Source: JAHBXL01 sp964409775 (GTDB lineage: Bacteria > Planctomycetota > Phycisphaerae > Phycisphaerales > UBA1924). Taken from it: a stretch of 64,000 bases of DNA. Positions 52,256-59,415 of the stretch are shown here, piece after piece. The notes below the pieces were generated by a model. That model did not search any database. It worked only from the letters and a program-made list of their open reading frames with translations, and was not told the DNA's origin. Position 1 is the first letter of the stretch; each line of letters starts with the position of its first letter. A program made the position numbers and the translations under genes. The stretch covers positions 67,722-131,721 of the forward strand of contig CAYPEI010000007.1 in assembly GCA_964409775.1 (NCBI GenBank), in the 5' to 3' direction.

Positions 52256-53437
52256 ATGGCCAGGTTCTCGATCGCATGGATGCCCGGCGACGGCATCGGC
52301 AACGACGTGATGGAAGCGACCCGGATCGTGCTCGATGCGATGAAACTCGACGCCGAGTACGTGCACTGCGACATCGGATGGGAGTTCTGGTGCAAGGAGG
52401 GCAATCCGCTGCCGGACCGCAGCATCAAGGTCCTGCAGAGCACGACGTGCGGGCTGTTCGGGGCGATCACCAGCAAGCCGCAGGACGAGGCCCGGGAGGA
52501 ACTCGCGCCGGAGTTGAAGGACAAGAAACTGGTGTACTTCTCGCCGATCGTCAAACTGCGGCAGTTGTTCAACCTGCACACGAACATGCGGCCGTGCAAG
52601 AGTTATGAGGGCAACCCGCTGAACTACCGCGGCACGCGCCTGAACAACCCGGAGGGGAAGGACGTGATGATCGACCAGGTCGTGTTCCGCGAGAACACGG
52701 AGGGGTCGTACGGCGGCGTGGAGTTCTTCCCGCTGCCGCAGAGCGTCTACGACGCGCTGTGCCTGAACCCGAAGATGAAGCCGTGGAAGGACAAGGGGCT
52801 GGAGAATGTCGCGCTGTCGACCCGCATCGTCAGCGTGCAGGGGTGCACCAACATCTGCCGCCAGGCGTTTGAGTATGCCAAGAAGACCGGCCGCAAGCGG
52901 GTGACGCTGGTCGAGAAGCCCAACGTCCTTCGCGAGACGGGCGGGCTGATGACCCGGATCTTCAAGAAGATGGCCAAGGAATACGAGGGCGCGGGCATCT
53001 GGGGCGATGAGGCGAACATCGACGCGATCTGCATGTGGATGTTCAAGAACCCGCAGGACTACTCGGTGATCGTGGCGGAGAACATGTTCGGGGACATCGT
53101 CAGCGACTTGTGCGCGGGGCTGGTGGGCGGGCTGGGCTTTGCGCCCAGCGCAAATCTCGGCGACAAGTACGCAGTCTTCGAGCCGACGCACGGCAGCGCG
53201 CCCAAGTATGCCGGGCAGTACAAGGTGAACCCGCACGCGATGCTGCTCACCGCGAAGATGATGCTCGACTGGCTGGGCGACGGACACGGGGGCGGCGGCG
53301 CGAAGGAGAAGGACATGGCCAAGCGCCTGGAGTCCGCGGTCGCGCGCGTCATCAAGGAGGGCAAGGTCAAGACCTACGACATGGGCGGGAAGAGCACCAC
53401 CATTGAGGTGGCGAAGGAAGTGGCGCGGTTTGTGTGA
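52256..53437 (+). CDS. Isocitrate/isopropylmalate dehydrogenase-family protein
   Basis: A 393-residue decarboxylating dehydrogenase; AAGGAG lies eight bases before the ATG. WMPGDGIGNDVMEAT opens the fold. LHTNMRPCKSYEG and VFRENTEGSYGGVEFFPLP fit NAD-type isocitrate dehydrogenases more than isopropylmalate dehydrogenases. The metal site is ENMFGDIVSDLCAGLVGGLG with its Asp residues, followed by FEPTHGSAPKYAG. The region LVEKPNVLRETGG differs from the usual HKANIMK of NAD-dependent IDH, so the exact substrate is not certain; homoisocitrate or a related acid is possible. No other TCA gene is adjacent. Confidence 0.85.
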   Translation: MARFSIAWMPGDGIGNDVMEATRIVLDAMKLDAEYVHCDIGWEFWCKEGNPLPDRSIKVLQSTTCGLFGAITSKPQDEAREELAPELKDKKLVYFSPIVKLRQLFNLHTNMRPCKSYEGNPLNYRGTRLNNPEGKDVMIDQVVFRENTEGSYGGVEFFPLPQSVYDALCLNPKMKPWKDKGLENVALSTRIVSVQGCTNICRQAFEYAKKTGRKRVTLVEKPNVLRETGGLMTRIFKKMAKEYEGAGIWGDEANIDAICMWMFKNPQDYSVIVAENMFGDIVSDLCAGLVGGLGFAPSANLGDKYAVFEPTHGSAPKYAGQYKVNPHAMLLTAKMMLDWLGDGHGGGGAKEKDMAKRLESAVARVIKEGKVKTYDMGGKSTTIEVAKEVARFV

Positions 53438-53522
53438 CTGAACGCCACGCTGCTGTGCTCATTCAACGATCGAATCCTGCTTTGAAAAGGCCTGAGACGG
53501 TCTCCGTCTCCCGGAGCATGAC

Positions 53523-54023
53523 ATGAAGCCACGCTCGATTCTCCTTTCGGCACTCCTGACTGCGCTCCTTGTTCCCGGCCTTTCCGGCTGCGCCTCATCG
53601 TCGGGCTCTTCGAGCAGCACGCAGGTCGATGCCCGCGCGGAAGCCAAGACGCTGATGCGTCTCGACGACGAGTGGTCGGCCGCGGCCCAGAAGCGCGACG
53701 TCGACAAGGTCGCCTCCTTCTACGAGGATAACGCCGTCGCCTATCCGCCGGGCGAGCCGGTCGCGACGGGCCGTGCCGCGGCCAAGAAGACCTGGGCCGC
53801 GTACTTCGCCGATCCCTCGTTCTCGATCTCGTGGAAGTCCAACGACGCGGCGGTCTCCCACTGCGGCGGGCTGGGCTACACCGCGGGCACGTACCTCGCG
53901 TCGTACAACGGCCCCGATGGCAAGAAGGTGGACGAACGCGGCAAATTCCTGTGCGTCTGGCGGAAGCAGGCCGATGGCACCTGGAAGGCCAGCCGCGACA
54001 TGTGGAACGCGGATGCGCGGTAG
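53523..54023 (+). CDS. NTF2-like (DUF4440/SnoaL-type) lipoprotein
   Basis: A 166-residue lipoprotein with signal SILLSALLTALLVPGLSGC, where LSGC is the lipobox, then a Ser-rich tether. The mature domain has LMRLDDEWSAAAQKRDVDKVASFYEDNAVAYPPGE, then GRAAAKKTWAAYFA and RGKFLCVWRKQADGTWKASRDMWN, typical of NTF2-like/DUF4440 proteins that often bind small molecules. No catalytic residues stand out. It lies upstream of the tRNA gene, with a gap of about 145 bases. Confidence 0.78.
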   Translation: MKPRSILLSALLTALLVPGLSGCASSSGSSSSTQVDARAEAKTLMRLDDEWSAAAQKRDVDKVASFYEDNAVAYPPGEPVATGRAAAKKTWAAYFADPSFSISWKSNDAAVSHCGGLGYTAGTYLASYNGPDGKKVDERGKFLCVWRKQADGTWKASRDMWNADAR

Positions 54024-54168
54024 GCGGGCCTGGCCCCGACGTGCCGAGGTGCCCGCCGGCCGGGACCAACCATCCGGATTGCCGCGGTTTGCGCGGGGCC
54101 TATACTCCCCTCCGCCATTCCAGCCGGAGCGAAGCCAACCGCCCCGGTTGCCGATAATCCAAACGCGA

Positions 54169-54242
54169 AGGCCTGTAGCTCAGTTGGCTAGAGCGCACCC
54201 CTGATAAGGGTGAGGTCGGCAGTTCGACCCTGCCCAGGCCTA
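54169..54242 (+). tRNA. tRNA-Ile (anticodon GAU)
   Basis: The 74-base sequence folds as a standard tRNA. The acceptor stem pairs AGGCCTG with CAGGCCT (seven bp). The D arm contains GCTCAGTTGGCTAGAGC. The anticodon stem CACCC/GGGTG encloses CTGATAA, giving anticodon GAT. The T stem GGCAG/CTGCC encloses TTCGACC. The 3' CCA is not encoded. Its first pair is A-U rather than the G-C common for this tRNA. It is not in an rRNA operon, where tRNA-Ile is often found. Confidence 0.96.
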
Positions 54243-54253
54243 TTCCCGACGAC

Positions 54254-54286
54254 GACCCCGGCCCGTGCCGGGGTCGAGTCATTTTT
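54254..54286 (+). terminator. Rho-independent terminator after tRNA-Ile
   Basis: GACCCCGGC (54254-54262) and GCCGGGGTC (54267-54275) form a perfect nine-bp stem with loop CCGT, followed after five bases by ATTTTT. It starts 12 bases downstream of the tRNA and probably ends its transcript. The convergent gene at 54279 ends inside it. Confidence 0.75.
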
Positions 54287-54656
54287 GGTTGCCGCGGCCC
54301 GATTCCGGCTCGACAGTCCGCAGCGTCAGCCCGCACTCGGGGCAGATGGGAGCGCTGAGGCTCTTGAGCGAATAGCCGCACCTCGGGCACTCGTTCATCG
54401 GCCCGGGCACGGGCACCAGCCAACGCGACAGCGGCCGGCTGGTCGCGGCGAGGACGAGAGCGGGGAGCCAGAACGCCACGAGAATGGCCAGCACCGGGAT
54501 ACCGAGGAACTCAAGACCGATGTACTGGCCGATCCGCGACTGGAGGCCCCACCCGGCGACGAGCGAGCCGGTGAGCACGAGCGTGAGCGCGATCGACCGC
54601 AGCACGATCAGGCAGGTGTGCCGCCGGCGCGAGATGGTCTCGATGTCGATCCGCAT
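54279..54656 (-). CDS. Small membrane protein with zinc ribbon
   Basis: A 125-residue hypothetical protein. Two hydrophobic segments (about 15-34 and 44-68) precede a C-terminal ribbon CPRCGYSLKSLS...CPECGLTL. It resembles the tandem zinc-ribbon pair at 1049-2058 and the frameshifted gene near 3.3 kb. Its function is unknown. It lies downstream of the sorted surface protein on the same strand and converges with the tRNA gene. Confidence 0.7.
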   Translation of the reverse strand: MRIDIETISRRRHTCLIVLRSIALTLVLTGSLVAGWGLQSRIGQYIGLEFLGIPVLAILVAFWLPALVLAATSRPLSRWLVPVPGPMNECPRCGYSLKSLSAPICPECGLTLRTVEPESGRGNQK

Positions 54657-54665
54657 TCGCGCATG

Positions 54666-55328
54666 CTACCGGCGATGACGCCGGGCCGCGACAACGCCGC
54701 CGAGGGCCAGCAGTCCTGCCGCGCCGGGGGCGGGCACGGCGTTGATGAGGATGCTGAAGCCACCGCCGCCGCTGGCGTTGGGAGGGGCATGCAGGTCGAA
54801 CTGCGCCAGCGCGGACACCGTGAAGGTCGTCTGCATCGTGGGCGTCAAATTCACCACGCCGAGGTTCTGCACGAGCACTCCGCCCGGCCCCGAGATGGTG
54901 AACCCGCCCACGCCGCTGCTGGAGCCCTGCAGCGTCATCTGCGTTCCGGCGGGGACTCTGAACGAGATCAGCAGTTGGCTCGCTGCGGACACGCTCGCGG
55001 CGATGCCGCCGCTGTCCGGGAAGACGTTGGCGATGCCGGAGACATTGCCCTGAAGCGTGTACGTCCCGGGCAGGAACTCGCTTAACTGCGATGCGCCGCA
55101 GGGTGCGCCCGCGCCCAGCACATTGGCGACGGCCGACAGGTTTGAGTCGAACGTCGCGCCGAATGCCGCGGGCGCAGCGTTGAAGGGCCCACGGGTGTCG
55201 GTCCCGGATGCGCTCTGGGCGAACGCAGACGCGGAGATCAACCGGCTGTCGGAGAGCAAGGACATCTGGGCGAGTGCGGACGGGGCAACAGCCGCCGCGA
55301 ACGCGGCGACCAACAGACTCTGGCGCAT
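54666..55328 (-). CDS. Secreted protein with PEP-CTERM-like (VPAP) sorting tail
   Basis: A 220-residue exported protein; the ATG at 55328 has GGAGAG upstream and a signal peptide (SLLVAAFAAAVAPSALAQ) follows. The middle is Ser/Ala/Gly/Asn-rich and beta-prone (NVSGIANVFPDSGGIAASVS, MTLQGSSSGVGGFTISGPGG). The last 23 residues, VPAPGAAGLLALGGVVAARR, then HRR, form a short VPxP motif, a hydrophobic helix and a basic end, as in PEP-CTERM/exosortase sorting signals. It is predicted to be anchored or sorted to the surface. This is a second surface-anchoring strategy beside the dockerin tails. Confidence 0.75.
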   Translation of the reverse strand: MRQSLLVAAFAAAVAPSALAQMSLLSDSRLISASAFAQSASGTDTRGPFNAAPAAFGATFDSNLSAVANVLGAGAPCGASQLSEFLPGTYTLQGNVSGIANVFPDSGGIAASVSAASQLLISFRVPAGTQMTLQGSSSGVGGFTISGPGGVLVQNLGVVNLTPTMQTTFTVSALAQFDLHAPPNASGGGGFSILINAVPAPGAAGLLALGGVVAARRHRR

Positions 55329-55445
55329 GGCGATTCTCTCCTCGGTCCGCTCTCGCGGACCGGGAGACAATGTACATCGCCGTACCGGGTTTTCAAAGGC
55401 CCTTTCGCGTGTTTGTGACCAGTTGCGCGATTCAGGACGCGTGGC

Positions 55446-56585
55446 TCAATGCCCGAACAGGTTCTTATCCCCGAACATCCCCTCCGCCTCGAAGTGCGCC
55501 AGGGCCTCATCCACCGACCGGAACACCTTCGTCGCCGTTTCCGTGATGAAGGGCGAGGGGTTCTTCTTGGGCTTCCACACCACGTACACCTCCTTGGTGT
55601 GCTCGAAGGCGTGCTGCAGTTCGCGCTCGACGCCGCTGGACAGCCCGGGCACGCCGCCGGGCAGTTCCGGGATCAGGCTCACGATCATGTCGGCCTGGTC
55701 GATGAGTTTGAAGTCCCGCATGTAGATCTGGCCGTCGATGTCGCCGGCGATGTCAAGCACCTCGCGGACTCGGACGCGGATGTTCCCGCCGCCCTTGGTC
55801 GCGAGTTTCGAGCCGCCGAAACTGTGCGGCACGACCTCCAGCCATTCGTCCACCTTCCCCTCCGCGGCCTTGGCCACAGCGCGGTCCAGCAATAACTTCT
55901 CATCCACATCGCCGGGGTCGAACGTGATGAAATGCTCCGCCAGTTTGGCGCGGAAGTGATCGATCTCCGCCAGGGTGTCGGGCATGTCGACGACGTGCGA
56001 CATCGGGAACGACGGGTAGACCTTCTTCAGGCTGGGCCGGCAGACGAGCCGGAAGAGCGTGCGCCGGGTGTCGACGTGGCGGCCGCGGGCCATGATGTAG
56101 AACCTCGAGCCCGGGATGGCCCGGCTCATCAGTTCCGTCGCCAGCAGTTCCTCCTCGCGCCAGACCATGCAGTCCTTGAGCGTCGCGTCGATGTCGTGCT
56201 CCTGGTGCAGGCGATGGTGCACGACCTCGATGTTGTCGACGAGGCAGATGAAGATGTCGGGCTGGAGCGCGGCGATCTGGTCGTAGTCGAACGCCGCGAA
56301 CAGGCCGTGCCGCCAGCGGAAGGTCGCGTGCGTGTTGATGATCAGGTTCCGGGTGTCGCGGGTCTCGGAGATGACGTCCTTGAACGCGGCCCGGCGGAGC
56401 GAGTTCAGGCGAGACAGCGGCAGGTCGAGGATGCGGCCCGGCCGCACGTCGGGCGCCTCCTTGTACATCAGGTCGCCGATGTGGTACATGGAGAGCGACT
56501 CGCCCTGCGAGCCGGCGAAGTCGCGCACGGCCTCGAGGTACTGCTTCTTGTCCATCCCGACCTGACCGGTGACGATCGCACGCAT
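55446..56585 (-). CDS. Nucleotide-kinase-like protein with degenerate P-loop
   Basis: A 379-residue soluble protein, read from the ATG at 56585 with GGAGCGG upstream. It begins IVTGQVGMDKKQYLEAVRDF, which has the place and length of a kinase P-loop, but reads GQVGMDKK instead of GxxxxGK[ST]. The middle (HATFRWRHGLFAAFDYDQIA, ICLVDNIEVVHHRLHQEH, MVWREEELLATELMSRAI) resembles proteins annotated as AAA or adenylate-kinase-like in archaea. The last part (LIDQADMIVSLIPELPGGVP, then GVERELQHAFEHTKEVYVVW) resembles nucleoside deoxyribosyltransferase/TIR-like folds. The combination is unusual; no function is assigned. It is divergent from sucD. Confidence 0.55.
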   Translation of the reverse strand: MRAIVTGQVGMDKKQYLEAVRDFAGSQGESLSMYHIGDLMYKEAPDVRPGRILDLPLSRLNSLRRAAFKDVISETRDTRNLIINTHATFRWRHGLFAAFDYDQIAALQPDIFICLVDNIEVVHHRLHQEHDIDATLKDCMVWREEELLATELMSRAIPGSRFYIMARGRHVDTRRTLFRLVCRPSLKKVYPSFPMSHVVDMPDTLAEIDHFRAKLAEHFITFDPGDVDEKLLLDRAVAKAAEGKVDEWLEVVPHSFGGSKLATKGGGNIRVRVREVLDIAGDIDGQIYMRDFKLIDQADMIVSLIPELPGGVPGLSSGVERELQHAFEHTKEVYVVWKPKKNPSPFITETATKVFRSVDEALAHFEAEGMFGDKNLFGH

Positions 56586-56757
56586 GGTCCGCTCCAGCAA
56601 TCCCCATGTCCCTACCGAGCCGGTTCGGCCCGGCCTGCCCGCACGCCGCCTTCGGACGCGGCAAGCCCGCAACTCTACCGGGTTCGATGCACTCCGGAGG
56701 CCCGATGGTCGCCCCGGGCGTTGACCCACCCCGACCCTCCCCCTACCTTGCTCGCCT

Positions 56758-57783
56758 ATGGCTGTCCTCGTCAACGCTGAAACCCGCGTCATCTGTCAGG
56801 GCATCACCGGCTCGTTCGGTGCCGTCCACACCCAGGGCTGCCTGCACTACGGCACCAGACTGGTCGGCGGCGTCACGCCCGGCAAGGGCGGGACGAAGGA
56901 CGCCAACGGCCTGCCCATCTTCGACACCGTCGATCAGGCCGTGAAGGCGACCGGCGCGGAAGCGACGATGATCTTCGTTCCGCCGGCGTTCGCGGCGGAT
57001 GCGATTCTCGAGGCCGCGGACGCGGGGATCCGCGTGATCTGCGCCATCACCGAGGGTGTGCCGGTGCAGGACATGGTCCGCACGCGGGCGGTCCTCGATG
57101 AAATGAATGGCAATGCTCCGGTAGCGTGCCGCAAGTTCACCCTCATCGGCCCCAACTGCCCCGGCATCATCACGCCGGGTCCCAAGACAGGCTCTGGCGA
57201 GAGCCCGACTGACACCTACACGACCATCGGCAAGAAGGGGTTGAACGGCGGCGGCGCGGGGGGCGGCTGCAAGATCGGCATCATGCCGGGGTACATCCAC
57301 ACGCACGTGAGCGAGGCCAAGACCGGCAAATCCGTCGGCATCGTTTCGCGTTCGGGCACGCTCACGTATGAAGCGGTGTGGCAGACGTCGCGGCTGGGCC
57401 TGGCGCAGAGCACGTGCATCGGCATCGGCGGCGACCCGATCCGCGGGTTGAACCACATCGAGTGTCTCGAGTTGTTCGCCGCGGACAAGGACACGCACGG
57501 GATCTTGATGATCGGCGAGATCGGCGGCTCCGACGAGAGCGATGCGGCGAGGTGGGTGGCCGCGGCGAGGAAGAGCGGCAAACTCACCAAGCCGGTCGCG
57601 GCGTTCATCGCCGGCCGAACCGCACCCCCCGGCAAGCGCATGGGCCACGCCGGCGCGATCATCGGCGGGGCAGATGACACCGCCGACGCGAAGATCAAGG
57701 CCCTGCAGGAAGCGGGCGTGAGCGTGGCGATGAGCCCGGCCGATATGGGCAGCGCAATGGCCAAGGCGATGGGGTTGGGCTGA
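56758..57783 (+). CDS. sucD: Succinyl-CoA synthetase alpha subunit
   Basis: SucD carries the active histidine of the TCA-cycle enzyme that couples succinyl-CoA to succinate and NTP. The protein has 341 residues against about 290 in the family. The CoA-binding fold (ICQGITGSFGAVHTQGCLHYGTRLVGGVTP) and LIGPNCPGIITPG are clear. The phosphorylated His297 is in KRMGHAGAIIGG. A Gly/Thr/Ser-rich insertion of about 28 residues lies at 142-170, between ITPG and CKIGIMPG, and contains runs of GGG. SucC is not in the window, so the pair is split. Confidence 0.92.
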   Translation: MAVLVNAETRVICQGITGSFGAVHTQGCLHYGTRLVGGVTPGKGGTKDANGLPIFDTVDQAVKATGAEATMIFVPPAFAADAILEAADAGIRVICAITEGVPVQDMVRTRAVLDEMNGNAPVACRKFTLIGPNCPGIITPGPKTGSGESPTDTYTTIGKKGLNGGGAGGGCKIGIMPGYIHTHVSEAKTGKSVGIVSRSGTLTYEAVWQTSRLGLAQSTCIGIGGDPIRGLNHIECLELFAADKDTHGILMIGEIGGSDESDAARWVAAARKSGKLTKPVAAFIAGRTAPPGKRMGHAGAIIGGADDTADAKIKALQEAGVSVAMSPADMGSAMAKAMGLG

Positions 57784-57789
57784 GAGGCG

Positions 57790-58155
57790 GGGGGCCGGGG
57801 GGAGCGGCGAGTGCGAGTTTTGTCGTGCCTGGCGGAACCTTTCGCGCTGGGCGGCGTTTTCGAGCGCGCGGATGCGGCGGAGGGCCGCGCAGGCAGCGCG
57901 GTTGGAGTCGACGGTGGGGCGACCGGATCGGGAGCGGTAGCGGAGGGCGGAGGCGAGTTGGGCGAGGGAGGCGTGTTTGAGGCGGAGGTGGCGGCCGCGA
58001 GTGCGGGGGAGATCGGGGGCGATGCGGGGCCGGGTGAGATCGCGGAAGGGGGTGAGATCCCAGACGCGGGGAACAAAGAACCTGCGCGCAGAGCAGCCTG
58101 TTTCGGGGATCTTGCTGAAGTCCAGGAGGAGCGGGGCTGGGGCCGCGGGGCGCAT
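57790..58155 (-). CDS. Possible small gene with leaderless promoter (uncertain)
   Basis: From the ATG at 58155 the minus strand gives LLLDFSKIPETGCSARRFFV, then PRVWDLTPFRDLTRPRIAPDL, HASLAQLASALRYRSRSGRP and ENAAQRERFRQARQN. Third codon positions are heavily C, more strongly than in the surrounding shadows, which suggests coding. The frame, however, has no stop before it enters the antisense of sucD, so the true 3' end is unclear; the end given is where the coding-like part fades. No family is recognised. The alternative is a decayed gene or a chance open frame. Confidence 0.32.
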
Positions 58156-58161
58156 ACTGTT

Positions 58162-58191
58162 AGTATACTGTATGGGTCATGGGAAGGGCAA
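58162..58191 (-). promoter_or_regulatory. Candidate promoter giving a leaderless start at 58155
   Basis: On the minus strand TTGCCC (58191-58186) and TATACT (58167-58162) are spaced by 18 bases, matching four and five consensus positions. The initiation site would fall on or next to the ATG at 58155. The AT-rich patch is striking in this GC-rich window. Confidence 0.4.
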
Positions 58192-58193
58192 GG

Positions 58194-58255
58194 GGATGTC
58201 GGAAGTGGGAAGTCGGATGTCGGAAGTGGGAAGTGGGGAGTAGGGAGTGGGAGGA
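58194..58255. repeat. 21-bp tandem repeat with degenerate continuation
   Basis: The unit GGATGTCGGAAGTGGGAAGT plus C occurs twice with a 21-bp period (58194-58235), followed by related GGGGAGTAGGGAGT-type units to about 58255. It is purine-rich on the plus strand. Confidence 0.7.
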
Positions 58256-58282
58256 TCGGTAGAGAAGGCAGGAGCCCCCACC

Positions 58283-58749
58283 GCCTCGCTCCGCGAGGCA
58301 CCTCCCCCTTTGGGGAGGTTGTCGGATGGGCGCGGGAGACGGGAGCCCGCTGCACGGGAGACGGTTGGAAGAGCACGGTGCACGCGTCGAAGACGCCCCG
58401 TGAACCATGACATGTCAGGGCAAAGAGATTGCCCATGTCACCCGCCGAGCGGGCCCATGGGAAGCCAGTGCATTCGGGTTGGTTCTGGCCGCAACCTGCG
58501 CCTGCTTCGCAGGCTCTGAAGCAAGACGAAGGACAAGAGTGAGTGGATCTGCTCTCCACCGGGCAAGCCCGGTGGCAAGCGACCTTCGCCGCTGCGCGGC
58601 TGCGGAGCAGACACGATCGCCATCGCGACGCGCGACTCGCACCGATTCCTCCGTCCCTCCGGGACGGGATCAAGAAGCGCACTCTTCCACGGTCTGCGGC
58701 CGCTGCCGCGGCCTGGACCGTGGCTACATCCCCGCGCTCCTTCGGAGCG
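58283..58749. repeat. Array of short perfect hairpins
   Basis: Perfect or near-perfect stem-loops occur in a row: GCCTCG/CGAGGC at 58283-58299, ACCTCCCC/GGGGAGGT at 58300-58319, GCCTGC/GCAGGC with TTC loop at 58500-58514, CCACCGGGC/GCCCGGTGG at about 58557-58576, CCGTCCC/GGGACGG with TCC loop at 58651-58667, a two-part hairpin CCACGGTC...GACCGTGG enclosing GGCCGC/GCGGCC at 58687-58723, and CGCTCC/GGAGCG with TTC loop at 58735-58749. Stems differ in sequence but loops of three to four bases recur. None is followed by a T run, so they are unlikely to be terminators. Confidence 0.65.
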
Positions 58750-58842
58750 GGGAAGAGAGCCTCTTGTCTTCCGGGGATCAGAACATGTTGCGCCGTTGGC
58801 TCAAACACTCCAGCAGCGGTCCGAGCGACCGTGACCCACCGT

Positions 58843-59070
58843 TTACGACGCCGCGGCGTAGATCGCCGGGCGATACCGCGGCTTGGGGATCCGCTTGCCG
58901 TGCGCCTTGGCCGTTGCCAGCCAGGCCTCGATCGCGATCAGCACCTGCTTCATGGCTTCCTGCGGCGTCTTGCCGTGGGCGGAGCAATACTTCAGGTCCG
59001 GGACATCGGCGATAAAGGCCTTGTCCTCGGCGCTGTAGAAGACGTTGATGTGGTACCTAGGTGAGTTCAC
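58843..59070 (-). CDS. HicB-family antitoxin-like protein, without HicA
   Basis: A 75-residue protein from the GTG at 59070. YHINVFYSAEDKAFIADVPDLKYCSAHGKTPQEAMKQVLIAIEAWL is the partial RNase-H-like fold of HicB proteins. HicB neutralises the mRNA interferase HicA. No hicA gene (about 60-80 residues with a dsRBD-like fold) is visible on either side, and the C-terminal DNA-binding part of longer HicB proteins is missing. It may be an orphan antitoxin or serve a partner elsewhere. Confidence 0.7.
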   Translation of the reverse strand: MNSPRYHINVFYSAEDKAFIADVPDLKYCSAHGKTPQEAMKQVLIAIEAWLATAKAHGKRIPKPRYRPAIYAAAS

Positions 59071-59415
59071 TCGTCCTTCGTCTAGGGGCAGATTGTACCA
59101 CCTGGTGCGGTCTTTCCCTTCCCGGCGCGGCAGGCGTCCCGCCCACCCGGACCTTGCATGAGCGAAGCCCGTGGTGCCGGCGAATGTTCTACCGGTTGCA
59201 ACTTACATCGGGAATGCTGGCCGCTGCCGATTTGGCAGATGCGGCGATTCCGGCGTTGCTGCAGTCTGCCCCAAAGGCACAGTCGACATGCAACGATCTT
59301 GTCTAAGCGTCGCTTCTGAACCATTTCAATCGGTTCAACTACTTTGCTCGGCAGGCACAGGGATTGCCCCACATCGTCGAATCCGCACGATCTGTGCGGT
59401 TTTGAGGAGACTCGC
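59071..59415. other. Gene-free region between HicB and the two-gene cassette
   Basis: No supported gene is present in these 345 bases. A second copy of the GGCAGGCGTCCCGCC element of 2018-2032 lies at about 59119-59134. The right half is less GC-rich and could hold the promoter of the cassette, but no clear -35/-10 pair is assigned. Confidence 0.5.

Larger units (their letters stand above)
58192..58842. other. Gene-free repeat and hairpin region
   Basis: No convincing gene is present in these 651 bases. It starts with a 21-bp tandem repeat and continues with at least seven short perfect hairpins. Open frames here translate to Arg/Pro/Ser-rich strings without conserved motifs. It separates the sucD area from a solitary HicB gene. 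Confidence 0.6.

Noticed and set aside
51158..53287. 709-codon minus-strand frame opposite the thioredoxin and dehydrogenase genes
   Set aside because: It crosses two unrelated genes in antisense, has low-complexity composition and no start signal.
58194..58255. Possible CRISPR array at the 21-bp repeat
   Set aside because: The repeats are contiguous without unique spacers, only two full copies exist, and no cas gene is present.
58300..58319. ACCTCCCC/GGGGAGGT hairpin as a terminator
   Set aside because: No T run follows on either strand, and no supported gene ends next to it; grouped with the hairpin array instead.
57811..58410. 199-codon plus-strand frame rich in Gly/Glu/Ala
   Set aside because: The codon pattern is the mirror of the C-ending minus-strand frame, and its end is made of the 21-bp tandem repeat.
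57216..58808. 530-codon minus-strand frame over sucD and the hairpin region
   Set aside because: Pro/Ser/Ala-rich translation with simple repeats; its overlap with sucD antisense makes it a shadow.
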